From: Doris montereyensis | Lineage: Eukaryota > Mollusca > Gastropoda > Nudibranchia > Dorididae | NCBI GenBank assembly: GCA_037039925.1 | Contig: JAXRKP010001154.1 | Location: 25,001 to 89,000, forward strand | DNA: 64,000 nucleotides | Reading direction: 5' to 3' | In this document: in pieces, positions 1 to 12,127 of the stretch | Numbering within the stretch: the first letter of the stretch is position 1 | Layout: each line of letters starts with the position of its first letter | Translations under genes and position numbers: made by a program | The notes under the pieces: model-generated | The model's database searches: none | What the model was told of the DNA's origin: nothing | Seen by the model: only the letters and a program-made list of their open reading frames with translations

Positions 1-123
1 AAGACTGTGTGGCCGTGTAAGAATTTCCTTTTTCTTTTCATCCGCCTGTAGTGTCCGGAACGAAATGTAGTTTTCTACTTGGTTTTCCATCCAAACTACG
101 TTAATACAATAATATACACGTTA

Positions 124-552
124 ACCATGCAATGGGCCGTAGTTCAAATGGTGATGCGCAATAGGTCGTAGTTCAAATGGTTCAAATGGTAGTTCAAATG
201 GTGATACGCAATAGGCCGTAGTTCAAATGGTGATACGCAATAGGCCGTAGTTCAAATGGTGATACGCAATGGGCCGTAGTTCAAATGGTGATGCGCAATT
301 CGTAGTTCAAATGGTGATACGCAATGGGCCGTAGTTCAAATGGTGATGCGCAATGGGCCGTAGTTCAAATGGTGATGCGCAATGGGCCGTAGTTCAAATG
401 GTGATGCGCAATGGGTAGTTCAAATGGTGATGCGCAATGGGCCGTAGTTCAAATGGTGATATGCAATGGGCCGTAGTTCAAATGGTGATATGCAATGGGC
501 CGTAGTTCAAATGGTGATGCGCAATGGGCCGTAGTTCAAATGGTGATATGCT
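124..552. repeat. Minisatellite, about 30-bp monomer
   Basis: Roughly 14 direct copies of a unit containing GTAGTTCAAATGGTGATGCG, with units shortened by small deletions. No coding potential is seen. The unit contains GTTCAAAT, a weak B-box-like string, but I could not tie it to any element family in the window. Confidence 0.93.
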
Positions 553-947
553 ATCAAAGCTGGCTAGGATATAATTATAATAATATATGGAGGAGCGATG
601 TTGGTTTTTTTTAAAAAAAAGGTTTTGTTCGCTCATTTGTTGTTGGGTTGTTGTTGTTGTTGTTGTTGTTTTGTTTTTCTCACTCGTATATTTCTATTGT
701 ACTTATAAAGTTGGTACATGTACCAATTGTATTTTTTTCATATAATGGAAGCGTTGTAAACACTATATATCTCCCCTCCCATATCAACATCCATCTGCAT
801 GAGTGTTACTCTATCATCAACCTACGGCTCAATTGGTGTAGCATAGCACACATTCTTTGTTATGTCGTCGTATGAACAAGTCTCGTTATCTATCATGAAC
901 ATATCAAAGTTTCCAAAGGTTGTCATGTAAATGCTCTTTACCTTACC

Positions 948-1075
948 AGTCGTTGGGGCGATCAAAGATACCCCATAGTTTTAATACCTTTGAGGGCGAT
1001 CAAAGATACCCCATAGTTTTAATACCTTTGGGCATGATCCAAGATACCCCATAGTTTTAATACCTTTGGGGACGA
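948..1075. repeat. Short tandem repeat, about 45-bp unit, 3 copies
   Basis: Three direct copies of a unit carrying AAAGATACCCCATAGTTTTA followed by ATACCTTTG. No gene is seen in the 550-950 flank, which is AT-rich with a TTG microsatellite near 640-670. Confidence 0.9.
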
Positions 1076-1249
1076 TTAAATTAAGAAGCTGTATATTACA
1101 GTTTTAAAAAAGGTGTAAAAATAATTCCTCACAAGATTAAAATTGATGTAAGCAAAGTCCAACGCCTTGGTTTCCACTCATCTTGATTTGCAATTGAATG
1201 TTGAGATGTTTAACTAACACATGTGAAGGGCTTAAAAGTATAGAAAAGT

Positions 1250-1537
1250 TCCTTCAATGCCATTATGGCCTATAGAGCCGGAGCTTATCCCGGTTTCTAT
1301 AGCGTGAAGCGCAACAGGTGATAATAATCATCTCCTGGACAGGACGTTAGTCTGACGCAGGTTTTTACTCCCACGCTAGTGCTTGTACCCTATTTTGCAC
1401 CTGGGTCGAGTGGGGAAAATACGTGTTAATCGTCTTTCCCAATGAACACATCGTCGGGCCTGGCGTTGCCAGGATTCGAACCATGGACCTCATGATCCCC
1501 ATTCCGGCAGCCTAACCACTCGGCAATCGACGCCACT
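1250..1537 (-). mobile_element. SINE family S3, antisense
   Basis: Read on the minus strand, this begins with a tRNA-like head (GCCGAGTGGTTAGGCTGCCG, then a B box like GGTTCGAATCC) and continues through a body to a tail containing CTATAGAAACCGGGATAAGC and GGGCC. The head resembles a Leu- or Ser-type tRNA. This is the fullest S3 copy in the window and was used to define the family. The tRNA-like part lies at about 1460-1537. Confidence 0.85.
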
Positions 1538-1857
1538 TAAAACTAGGGAAAGATAATAATAATAATATATAATTCAATAATGTATCTCAATCATGAAATT
1601 AATCATTTTTACCATTTTTTTAAACAATGAAGGTGTAATTTCGGAACAGGCTTGGCCATACTTCGTGTTTACTGGTTTCAAGCCACACAAAAAAGCTGAA
1701 GTATCGTCCTTTTATTTTTTTAAAAATAATTGTGAACGTCATGATGAAGATTCAAAGTCGGTCATTCAATGACTTACAGTTACAGTCGCTTTGACGTGTT
1801 GCACACGTCCTGTTTCTTAACCTTGTCATGGCGTTAAGAGTCGGTGTATGTAGCTAT

Positions 1858-3112
1858 AGCGTAGTGTTGTGAGTAATCACGACCACACTGGTTCTAGACG
1901 TTGTAGCTACAGTGGTGTGAGTTGGTAATCACGACCACACTGGTTCAAGACGTTGTAGCTGAACCATAGTGGTGTAAGGTGTTGTGAGGTGGTAATCACG
2001 ACCACACTGGTTCAAGGCGTTGTAAGTTGAACCATAGTGGTGCTAAGGTGGTAGCTGGTCACGACCACACTGGTTCTAGACGTTGTAGCTGAACCGTTGT
2101 AGCTGAACCATAGTGGTGTAAGGTGGTAATCACGACCACACTGGTTCTAGACGTTGTAGCTGAACCATAGTGGTGTAAGGTGGTAATCACGACCACACTG
2201 GTTCAAGACGTTGTAGCTGAACCACGACGACACTGGTTCAGACGTTGTAGCTGAACCATAGTGGTGTAAGCTGGTAATCACGACCACACTGGTTCAAGGC
2301 GTTGTAGCTGAACCGTAGTGTTGTGAACTTGGTAATCACGACCACACTGGTTCAAGGCGTTGTAGCTGAACCATAGTGGTGTGAGGTGGTAATCACGACG
2401 ACACCGTTGTAACTGAACCGTAGTGTTGTGAACTGGTAATCACGACCACACTGGTTCAAGACGTTGTAGCTGAACCGTCGTGTTGTGAACTGGTAATCAC
2501 GACCACACTGGCACAGTTGGGTTTGAACTTTCACGACACACTGTTGTAACTGAACCCTCGTGTTGTAGCAAAGGTAATCACGAACACTGGTTCTAGACGT
2601 TGTCACCGCCAGTGTTGTTTCACGACCACACTGGTTCGTTGTAATTAAACCCTCGTGTTGTGAACTTGTAATGACGACCACACTGGTTCAAGGCGTTGTA
2701 ACTGAAAGTTTGAGTAATCATGACCCAGCTATAAGTAATCACGACCACACTGGTTCAAGGCGTTAGCTAAAGATTTGATCAGAGTGTCAATGTTGTGAAC
2801 TTGTAATACGACCAAAGGCGTTGCCTGAACCATAGTGTTGTGAAGGTTCTTGTGTAATGTGAACTTGTAATCACGACCACACTGGTTCCGTTGTACTGAA
2901 CCCCTCGTGTTGTGAACTTGTAATCACGACCACACTGGTTCAAGGCGTTGTGACTGTAATCAACCCACTGAGTTGAGAAGGACGTTGAACTGAACCTTGT
3001 GAATGACCACACTGGTTCAAGGCGTTGTAAACCCCTCGTGTTGTGAACCATACGTGGTTCCTTATTTGTGAACTTGTAATCACGACCACACTGGTTCAAA
3101 ATGATACCTACA
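1858..3112. repeat. Minisatellite, about 57-bp monomer, derived from S4 head
   Basis: About 20 direct copies of a unit reading AATCACGACCACACTGGTTC followed by AAGGCGTTGTAGCTGAACC and a GTAGTGTTGTGA segment. Copies differ by small deletions. The same head sequence occurs singly at 6516-6575 and 51608-51660 at the start of S4 elements, and the array is followed at 3115-3165 by the S4 tail (GAGCCTGTACTTGTG), so it looks like an internally expanded S4 copy. Confidence 0.9.
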
Positions 3113-3184
3113 GTTTTTCGGTGAGCCTGTACTTGTGATCATGGATACGGACTCAGGCGGCTGTCATAGTGAACTTTGAATGAA

Positions 3185-3322
3185 TTATACCTCCTTATTT
3201 GTCATTGTGTCATGTAAAATTATACCTCATTGACTTCCTTATTTCTCATTGTTTCATGTAAAATTATACCTCATTGACTTCCTTATTTCTCATTGTTTCA
3301 TGTAAAATTATACCCATTATCA
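3185..3322. repeat. Tandem repeat, about 46-bp unit, 3 copies
   Basis: Direct copies of a unit with TTATACCTCATTGACTTCC then TTATTTCTCATTGTTTCATG. The last copy is truncated. Confidence 0.88.
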
Positions 3323-3451
3323 CATGTGCATGTATTATTATTGTTATCAATTCTATTAAATTTGTAATTGTGTTGCATTTGAAGCCATCAAAACTGTTTT
3401 TGTCTCTATCTACACAGTGTCCTGACAACCACCGCTGTCACCAACACCATT

Positions 3452-3536
3452 AGTGCGTGTGTGTGTGTGTGTGTGTTTGTGTGTGTGTGGGTGTGTGTGT
3501 GTTTGTGTGTGTGTTTGTGTGTGTGCGTGTGTGTGT
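3452..3536. repeat. (GT)n microsatellite
   Basis: Alternating GT with occasional GTTT or GG interruptions. Confidence 0.95.
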
Positions 3537-3537
3537 A

Positions 3538-3640
3538 GGCAGTTGGCATGTGCTTCTGGTAGGTCTTAATGCTTTCCTTTAACTCTTTGTTTGTTTTTGT
3601 ACTTACCTTTCCTCTTGCTATTTACCTCTTATTTGACCGG
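3538..3640 (+). mobile_element. S1 element, head half, interrupted by S2
   Basis: The head reads GCAGTTGGCATGTGCTTCTG, then GTAGGTCT and a pyrimidine-rich stretch. It stops at TTTGACC, where an S2 head begins. This is the same internal junction as in the nested pair at 27987. Confidence 0.75.
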
Positions 3641-3735
3641 GGGGACTCGGCAGTCCAGAGGCAAGGTGTCGGTCTCTCAGCCAAAATGTAATGGGTTCGA
3701 GCCCCGCCAACGGTTGAACATTTTTTCACACACAC
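3640..3735 (+). mobile_element. S2 SINE, tRNA-like head only
   Basis: It contains CAGAGGCAAGGTGTCGGTCT and the B-box-like GGTTCGAGCCCCGCC, followed by AACGGTTGAACATTTTTT. The body is missing and a CA microsatellite (3727-3780) plus a C tract follow instead. Confidence 0.8.
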
Positions 3736-3914
3736 ACACACACAACACACACACACGAACACACACAAACACACACACCACCTGCACACAAACAACCACC
3801 CCCCCCCCCCCACAAAAACAAAAACCAAACCCTGCAACAAAACAAAACAAAAACAAACAACAACATGTGAGCGACAGTAATAAAATAACATTCAGATCGT
3901 CTGTTATTATGAAG

Positions 3915-6237
3915 AAGAAGAACAAGAGTTGTGTCCTTTGTCAGTGAGTGAGTCGAAAGTATCAGGTTTTAGTCATGACCAAATTCGCTTCATCGGAACG
4001 ATGTTAAAAAATAGCCTAGTGATTGCCAAAATGAGATTACTGACTGAAGAAAATAAACAGAAAAGGAAAGAGAAGAAAGCTACTAAACTCAAAATAGAGG
4101 AACTAAATAAACCTATAGTAAAAGAGATATACCAATCAAGGATAAAAAGATTTATCAGTGAAAGGCAGATGGATCTGAATGATAGCACACTAGAAGAAAA
4201 GTGGTAATTGTATAAAGAAACACTCCTCAGTTGTACTGAAGAGGTCTGTGGTAGGAAACAAATTTGAGGAAATGGGAAAAGAACAGCATGGTGGAATGAG
4301 AATGTCAAAACTAAGATCAAAGAAAAAAGGATGCCTGGAAGAAATACTTGCAAACAAAGAGACCAGAGGATATGAGAGATTACGTGAATAAAAGAACTAT
4401 CGCCAAAGAGGAAGTGGGGAAAGCAAAACAGGAACAATGGGAAGAGTTTGGACAAAGACTTCAAGAAAGCTATCAAGGAAATCAAAAGCTGTTCTGAGAG
4501 GGGGGCAATGAAGAGCATGAGAAAGACCAAAGCATACCCAATACGACAAATTAAGAATACCAAAGGAGAAATAATGAAAGAAGACAGCCAAATCATGGAA
4601 GCGTGGAGAAAGTATTTTCAACAATTACATAATCCTTCCAGAACATATGAAACAAGGAGTAAAGATCAATTAGTAATAGTATCAAGTAATCCAGAAGAGA
4701 CAGCTATAAGAAAAGTGAAATTAGGAAAAGCCCCAGGAGCAGATCAAGTTTATCCAGAAATGATTAAAAACCAAGGAAGAGAGGCAGACAAACTACTTAA
4801 TGCAATATGCTAACAAGCATGGAAGTCCAAACAGGTGCCAGACGACTGGAAAAAGGCAACGGTCGTACCAATACATAAGAAAGGATCAACTATGGAATGC
4901 TCAAACTATAGAGGGATATCACTACTTAGCGTACCAAGGAAAGTATATGCCAGGATACTGGAAATGAGACTAAGGAAAAGAGTAGAGAATCAGATTGAAG
5001 AGCATCAGAGTGGATTTAGACCAGGAAGAGGTGTACAAGACCCCATATTGACAATTAGACAAATAATAGAAAAATCCTTGAGAGAAACATTGACTTGTAC
5101 CTGTGTTTTATAGATCTAGAAAAGGCGTTTGACACCGTGAGGAGGGACGAACTAGGGCATTCCTTAAAAGAACACAATATAGAGGAAAATTTAATAGAAA
5201 CCATCAAATGTTTTTGCAATAAACCAACATGTGCAGTGAGAGTAGCTGGAAATGTATCTGCAGAATTTGATGTAGATATAGGAGTAAGACAGGGTTGTAT
5301 CCTAAGTCATCTTTTGTTTATCACATTTATGGATTCAGTCGCAAAGACATCCTCAAAAATGAAGAAAATGAATGTAGGTATGTGGAAGCTCAAACCAGTA
5401 AATGTATCAATGCTTTCATTTGCCGATGATTTAGTTCTGTTTGGAAAATCAGAAAGTGACCTTCAATCGAATAACAACATTATGTACAATGAACTAAATA
5501 AAAGAGGAATGAGAGTAAATGCAAAGAAAACCAAAACAATGCTAGTAACTAGGGAAACTAAAACACAAAATCTTAAATTGGGCAGGGAGAATTTAGAACA
5601 AGTTCAAACCTACAATTACCTAGGAGTAAAGATTAACTCAGGGGGAAAACTAAGAGAAGAAATCAGCCAGAGAATCAAGAAGGCAAGTGCAATCAATATA
5701 TAACTATCTAGGAAAGGCATTTGTAGGTAAGCAAGAATTGTCAACAAAAACCAAAATGGCAGTATACAATACAGTTTATTGTCCTATTTTCCTCTATAGC
5801 AGCGAAACCTGGACCTTAGACAGTAGAAAATACAGTAGAGTACAGGCAGCCAAAATAAAATATCTAAGAAGAGTAGTTGGGAAAACTAAAAGAGACAAAA
5901 TCAGAAACACAACCATAAGAGATCAAACCAAAGCAGATGGCATAAAAACTAAAATAGAAACAAATCAATTGGGATGGTTTAGGCATGTAAACAGAATGAA
6001 TGACAATCGAATAGCTAAATCAGTATACACTGCTAAAGCCCAAGGTAAAAGACAAAAAGGCAGACCTCGGAGAAAGTGGGAAGAAGATATAAAAGAGGCA
6101 TTGAAGCATAGAAATTTAACTTTTGGGAAGAAAACAGACAATGCCAGGACAGGGCATCCTGAAGAAAGATCATCTCAGGCATCTGGACCCATACACCGAA
6201 ATGTGGAATGGAAACTGATAAAGAAAGAAAGAAAGAA
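3915..6237 (+). mobile_element. Non-LTR retrotransposon (LINE-A), 5'-truncated, frameshifted
   Basis: Coding remnants run through 3929-4207, 4448-4813, 4835-5113, 5095-5703 and 5687 to about 6237, in shifting frames. They encode a reverse transcriptase of the endonuclease-RT (RTE/jockey-like) LINE type. Visible RT blocks are SGFRPGRG (about 5010), FIDLEKAFDTV (about 5108), GVRQGCILSHLLF (about 5281; the usual Pro is His) and the catalytic FADDLVLFG (about 5418). The C-terminal part has YNYLGVKI, YSSETWTL and GRPRRKWEEDI. The upstream endonuclease domain is absent. Stops and shifts, including a TAA at 4811-4813, make it non-functional as read. The 3' end is an AAAG-rich tail near 6215-6237. 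The clade assignment is tentative. Confidence 0.88.
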
Positions 6238-6510
6238 TAACCGAACAGCACCAGGGGAAGGTGACATCTGCGACGAATATTTAAAATATGCACCTGACAT
6301 CACAAACGAGCAGTTAGCGAATAAAATCAATAAATTGTTTGTGTCCGACGAAAACATGGGGATAAATAACGGGCTCATTGCCAAGGTCAGAAAGATCAAA
6401 AGGCCCTCCACAAATTATTCGACCAATCACCTGGTTAAAGAACATCAGACAAGTATTGCCATTAATCGATTACGGCCAAAGGTGGAAATTACTTGTCACA
6501 TAGTCAAAGT
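6238..6510 (+). mobile_element. Second LINE (LINE-B) RT fragment, 5' part
   Basis: The reading frame continuing out of LINE-A changes character here. PGEGDICDEYLKYAPD, then GINNGLIAKVRK and INRLRPKVE resemble the N-terminal RT region of a different LINE type, one that normally reads like APGEDGI...EYLKY...INHGLL. The fusion to LINE-A in one open frame (5687-6529) is therefore chance adjacency. Confidence 0.65.
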
Positions 6511-6511
6511 G

Positions 6512-6895
6512 ATGAAGCGTTGCAGCTGAGCCGTAGTGTTGTGACCTGGTAATCATGACGACACTGGTTCAAGCTCCACGGCTGGCACAGGTGGGTTTTT
6601 CTTTCACAACATTATACATGTACTCTTAGGAAAGATACTTCACTCTTCTTTCCTCAGTTGACTCTGGTGTGGATGAGTACCCAGCTATAGGTAGAGAAAG
6701 ATCTTGGCAAAGCGTTTGTACGAAAAGCCTAACATGCTTGTGTACTGTAATCCCCCCCCCCCCACCACCTTGGGAGTTGAGAAAGACTTTGACTGAAATG
6801 GTTTGCTGGTGGGGGGGTGGGGGTGTTAAATAATGTACAGTCGATGAGCCTGCACTTATGCGGGGATACGGACTATAAATCCTTCTTTATCTTTT
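6512..6895 (+). mobile_element. S4 element inserted in LINE-B
   Basis: The head has GCAGCTGAGCCGTAGTGTTG and GACACTGGTTCAAGC (B-box-like). The body has GAGTACCCAGCTATAGGTAG, a C tract (6750-6764) and a G tract. The tail has GATGAGCCTGCACTTATG. It separates two pieces of LINE-B coding sequence. Confidence 0.75.
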
Positions 6896-6979
6896 AAAAT
6901 GTGTATTACTATTGTTATTGTGTTTAAAGTGGTTTCAGACCCAATCAAAGTAATACGTCGGATGTTGTCTGGGCTCATC

Positions 6980-7318
6980 GATAGATTACAACTTCCAAGT
7001 CGAAATAACAGGCCTTGAAATGTCAACTGCAGTTGATATTATAAACAGAAACGAACTGTTAAACATACTGAGATATATCATAGCAGAAGATACACTATGG
7101 TACACATTATCCAATATCTGCTTACTGAAACAATATTAAATGTAAAAAATCAATTGGAACCAAACGAACAGACCTTCCATGAGTAAAATCGGAACCCCAC
7201 AAGATGACAGTCTTAATCCCATGCTATTTATAGTATTATACCATCCCTGGAGCACGCCCTCAGAGATGTGTATAACCAAAACACAAACCAAAATGAATCA
7301 GAATGAGGAGATATTCCA
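6980..7318 (+). mobile_element. LINE-B RT fragment, 3' part
   Basis: Broken frames give VEITGLEMSTAVDIINRNEL (RT catalytic block region; Phe replaced by Val), then IGTPQDDSLNPMLF (the RQG-SPLLF block equivalent) and LEHALRDVYNQ. The pieces follow the order expected after the 6238-6510 fragment, so S4 appears to have inserted into this LINE. Frameshifts are present throughout. Confidence 0.65.
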
Positions 7319-7702
7319 ATAGAGATACTATACGCTAGCAAAGAATGAGATATTCCAATAAAGATACTATACGCTAACAAAGAATGAGATATTCCAATAG
7401 AGATACTATACGCTAACAAAGAATGAGATATTCCAATAGAGATACTATACGCTAACAAAGAATGAGATATTCCAATAGAGATACTATACGCTAACAAAGA
7501 ATGAGATATTCCAATAGAGATAATATTATACGCTAACAAAGAATGAGATATTCCAATAGAGATACTATACGCTAACAAAGAATGAGATATTCCAATAGAG
7601 ATACTATACGCTAACAAAGAAGGAGATATTCCAATAGAGATAATATACGCTAACTAAGAATGAGATATTCCAATAGAGATAATATACGCTAACAAAGGAA
7701 GA
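7303..7702. repeat. Minisatellite, 39-bp monomer
   Basis: About 10 direct copies of a unit carrying GAGATATTCCAATAGAGATA and CTATACGCTAACAAAGAAT. The period is a multiple of three, so long stop-free frames appear by chance. It begins at the truncated end of LINE-B. Confidence 0.95.
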
Positions 7703-7704
7703 GA

Positions 7705-7830
7705 TAATAAAAAAAGAACCATCTTTGAGCAAAAATAAAATCGAACCTGCGACCTCCGCGTCAGCACCCATTACCTCTCCATGAAAAGAAAGCGCACTAA
7801 TAACCAAGCTAATTACGCTCAGCTCCTTGT
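7705..7830 (-). mobile_element. tRNA-like SINE head, antisense
   Basis: On the minus strand there is a B-box-like GCAGGTTCGATTTT preceded by GGTAATGGGTGCTGACGCGG and, further upstream, TAGCTTGGTTATTAGTGCGC. It looks like a tRNA-derived promoter region. No body is clearly attached. Confidence 0.5.
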
Positions 7831-7837
7831 TTGGGTT

Positions 7838-8008
7838 TACAGAGGCTTAATAAGAAGCACCTAACAGGCTGTTGTACTGCATGCTCCCCATGGGGGTTAA
7901 GCAGGACTTTGAATGGAATGGCCTGCTGGGGGATAAATGACGTAAAATCCTCGATCCTGCACTTATGCAGGGTATACAGAGTATTAATCCATTCTTACCT
8001 TTGTCTCC
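7838..8008 (+). mobile_element. S4 element, 3' part
   Basis: It shares CCTAACAGGCTGTTGTACTG, GTTAAGCAGGACTTTGAATG and CTGCACTTATGCAGGG with the S4 copies at 6512 and 51605. The head is missing. Confidence 0.75.
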
Positions 8009-8009
8009 G

Positions 8010-8915
8010 TCATGCTTGCCATATCATGTAAACTAATTCTTACAGACTGTTACGATACATAGAACCAGAGCTCATCTTCCTAGAACAAAATAAAATTTAA
8101 AAAACAACGCGGGGGTGGGTGGGGGGTGGGGGTGGTAATTGTAGGCCCATTATCATACTGATGAGGACACCTGAACATGATACTAACAGAAATTGAAGAA
8201 TGAATTTAAAATCTTAAAATTTCATAATATTAAGAACTATCAAATGTCTGGCAGACTTGGAAGAAGTCATCCTTTGAGATACATTGTGTATATCTTTTCA
8301 AGGTTTACAAAGGGAACAAATTTGAATGCTCACCCCCCCCCCCCCCCCCCGAGGCCTATAGGCATGCCTTACAAATAAAAATAAATGAATAAATAAACAT
8401 GAAATACAACTACTAAAAAGACAAACCAGCAACAGCAAAAAAGACCCAAATAAATACCCCCCCCCCCCCCCACAAAAAAACAACTAAAAAAATTAAACAC
8501 GCCCGCCCCTCCTCATCGCCGAAAGAAAAAAATAGACAAAACCAAAACTTAAATATAACAAAACCAAAACAAAATAAAACTCAAAATCTGTCTCGACACG
8601 TCTATGAACTGTTCGTGGTGACTATGCCTTTACTGATTTCTACAACGTAGCCTAATATACAAATACAGACTGAGATACAGACAACAAAAGTGCATGGTGG
8701 AAGGGGTCGTGTCGTGTAAGGTGTGAGAAATGAAAGGACTAGATGGAACAATCGTTCAAGCAATATCGTAATGCACAGACATGGAGTTTATTTTCAACTG
8801 AAACAAAGGGGAAAACTTACTCCTTAATTTGAACGATAAATAATCCCCTCCCTGTTCCCCCCAAAACAAACAAACAATACAACACAAAACAAAACAACCC
8901 CCCAAAAAAAACAAA

Positions 8916-8947
<32 letters not shown>

Positions 8948-9560
8948 GCAACAATTCCCAAATAGTTGCATGACAGCAAGAAAAGAAGTCTATGTCTAAC
9001 TGAAACAAGAGTTAAAGTCAAACGGTAACCCCAACCCCCACCCCCACCCCAAAAAAAAAAAACAACAAAAAAAAACAACCGCAGAGAAAAGGACAGTTTT
9101 CGTCATGAAATAAAAGCAGACAATTAATTGCTAAAGTGCGCATATTATAATAATGTAGGCCCTATTTATATTATATAACCAAAAACTGAAGGGAAAATGA
9201 TATCAAATCTATTCGCTCAGAAAACAAAGTCAAAACTACAAGTGCAAATAAACAAGAGGACTAAAGTTGAGAAATGAAATCGAAAGAACGCAATACCGAC
9301 GTAACAATGTAAAAAAATATACAGCAAAAGAAAGAAAGAACGAAAAACAAAAACAAAAACAAAAACAAAAAACTCTTAGAGAGTTCACTGATATAAATTT
9401 GGAGCCGGAAGTAGACCTCTATAATGCCGTACATGCGCATTAGTCTCATCAGTATTGCTGGTAGAATCAACATCAAGAAACTGTATTTTGTCCTTGTCTT
9501 TGGTAAACTTAACAATACATGTAAGGTTAATTTATTATTTTATGGCATGTCCGATGATTG
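8010..9560. other. Gene-free AT-rich stretch with C and A tracts
   Basis: There are poly-C runs at about 8331-8350 and 8458-8471, G-rich sequence at 8109-8136, and CAAAA/ACAAAA-rich simple sequence at 8860-8950 and 9340-9370. Translations are low-complexity only. I see no gene. Confidence 0.7.
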
Positions 9561-12120
9561 TTTATGAATCTTGTTGAATTGATTTTCCTAAAAGGATCAG
9601 CTTTTGGCTGTCGACCGTCTATTATGTCATTGAATCAGGTCCGAACTCGATCGTATGGATTCACTCTTTGCTTGGTCTCCTGACGAGATTCAGTCAGTAC
9701 AAAGATGAGAGAACATCAAGTAGATTCTAGATTTAGATCTAGACATTGAGGAGGCAGTTCTCATTTAAATACATTTGCTCTGCTTTTGTTTCAACTTTAT
9801 TTTTCTTTGTTAAGATTGTATAGAACAAGCTATTTCACAGGTGGGTTGAATGAAAGGTTATTTGAAACGAATTAATTTCCATGTAGAATCTACATCTCTG
9901 ATCAATCCTCATGTTGGGAGGCGACCATAACTAAATATTAGATCTAACCCAGCTGATAGGGACTGCACTGGCCACGGACCTTCACTTCAGCTGCTGACAT
10001 TTGAAGACAACAAAACTTTTCACAATGTTGAAAAGCAAGTCAATACTATTTGACATAATAAATCATTGTTATAGATGGATTTAAGTTGAATGGTTAAATA
10101 AATAAAAATGGTTGCATTAGATCAGGATCACATCTAAACAGGCCTAGATCTAGATCAGAAAGATTTTCATAGTCAGACACATCCAAGGGTTACAATTGAC
10201 ATGAAATGTTGGGGGAAAATAAATTGCATGTTTATGAGATGATGTTTTCAGTTGCAGCAATATTTCATGACTGTTTGAACCGGCAGTCTGACATGGAATG
10301 ATTCTCGCCTGATAGTGGCATAGTCAAGTCCAACCCACACCAAAGATGTTTTTATTTTGAAGGGTTGGGATAAAAATTTGGGGCTTAGTTTTTTGGGGGA
10401 ATAAAAGAAAGGGAATAAAGTAAGTAGATGTTTTTTCTGAGACTTCTTTAAACAACAGCTCAAGTCTCTTGTGGCCGAATGCGACTTTTTGGGTCAAGAT
10501 GACACAGTGTGAGACTGAGATAGCGGATTTTATGAAACTGAGACATCAAAAGTGACATATTAGGACTTCATAAATCAGACATGTCTTGTTGACATTGGAC
10601 AGTGTGATACGGGACGAGACTTGCCAACTTGAAAGCAAAACAAAAAATATGCAAATATGTGGGAAAATGTCCTTATATGAAGTGAGACATCAAACCTGAT
10701 ATATCAGGACTTAATAATCGGACAAGATGACCGTAACTCATTTCGCGGAATCATCCCGGAAAACAATCTGTGATTCCACAACGTAAGAAGATGATTTTCT
10801 GCATTTAGCAAATTGCATGACCTCCAAGCCCAAATTGCACACAACCAGGAAATGTAGGAAGTCGATGTCAGTTGGACTTGATATTTGTTTGATTGAATGT
10901 TACCCAATGCGCTGATTTGAGGGTGAACTAAGAGGAAATAGCAAGATGAAAGACAGAAAGGGAAGAAGTCGAACCTACCAATAGCCCCTCTAAATGCCCA
11001 CTGCTGGACTTGAGTCTCAGGTATCATTAGATAGATCTAGTCTCAAATCAGAGGTGCTTCACTTCCTTAGTTCAAGCCCCACTGTCCACCAAAAGTATGT
11101 GAATAGTGCTAGAGTAGTTACACATGATCTTGAAAACGAAATCAATACTCATGTAGTTGTATTCGACCGATGTATGATATAACAGTACTCAGAAAAAAAT
11201 TTGTCCTTCAGATATCCCAACACAATACTACAGGTGCCTACTTTGACCAAAGTGCTGTGTAAGTCATTTGTATGTGGGAGAGAGAGAAAGTGAGATTTTT
11301 CATCATTTATAAAACTAGGTAAATGGATTCATTGGACTGGTTTTGTTTTCAGGTTTAGGTTTCTCTTTGGTATATTTCAGATCAGTATCTCTGAGCAATT
11401 TTCACGAACATAATAAATAAACAAAACAATTGGAGGTTGTTTTTTTATTTCTCAGGGGGAAATTGGAATCACTATTCCTTTTATAAAAAGATGCACTGAG
11501 ATTATTAGGCCTGACTTCATTGATAGACAGTATTCAACTTCCTTTTGCAGGACGTTCGAACTGGCTCACTGTTTACGGTCTTATGATCAGATTAGGCCAG
11601 AGATAGCAAATTTTATGCCTGTGTTCTGGTGTTGGTCTTAGATTCCAAATCTAATATCTAGAATCTTGCTATTTAGACCGAGTAGTTTGCACTGAGAAGT
11701 GTGTTTGGTGGACTATATTCTAGATCTAGATATCTAGACCTAGAATATCTCTACAGATCTAATCCTTTGCTTTAAAGCGTCTGTTACTAGACTTATATAT
11801 GCAGATGTATGTTAAAATATGATTTTTTGATAGAAAATTTATACAAAAAGCAAAATATGCTTTCTGAGGCCTTTTGTAATATAAACAAAATATGCTTTCT
11901 GAGGCCTTTGTAATATAAGCAAAACTGATTTCATGGGTTGGTTATTCTGTGGAACTGACAGGGATGCTAACCATTCTGCTAGCATTATTTTTTTTAGACA
12001 TTGTTGGAAGTGACTAATTTTCATTTGGTTATTCAACTCAGACAATCCAATTTGCATAGATGCTATGTGTAATAAATGAAACATTGTTTCTAAGAAAAGA
12101 GATAGTGTGGGTGACAAGCT
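9561..12120. other. AT-rich region without a recognised gene
   Basis: Non-repetitive apart from scattered TAGATCTAGA-type palindromes (9720-9745, 10141-10160, 11024-11042, 11690-11762) and a 2-copy repeat of AATATGCTTTCTGAGGCC at 11850-11925. It could hold the promoter and 5' exons of the downstream TRIP12 gene, but I cannot identify them. Confidence 0.5.
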
Positions 12121-12127
12121 ATCCTAA

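Noticed and set aside
124..552. CRISPR-like array
   Set aside because: Units are head-to-tail with no unique spacers, and the context is eukaryotic. The same applies to the other arrays.
1460..1537. A genuine tRNA gene on the minus strand
   Set aside because: The tRNA-like sequence is joined to the S3 body and recurs with it at several other sites, so it is a SINE head. The same reasoning covers 43528, 52160-52235 and 58015.
3973..4596. Minus-strand 207-codon hydrophobic open frame
   Set aside because: It is the complement of the A-rich LINE-A coding strand. No family is recognisable, and the plus strand carries RT motifs.
7228..7617. Minus-strand 129-codon open frame
   Set aside because: It is the translation of the 39-bp minisatellite; the period is a multiple of three.
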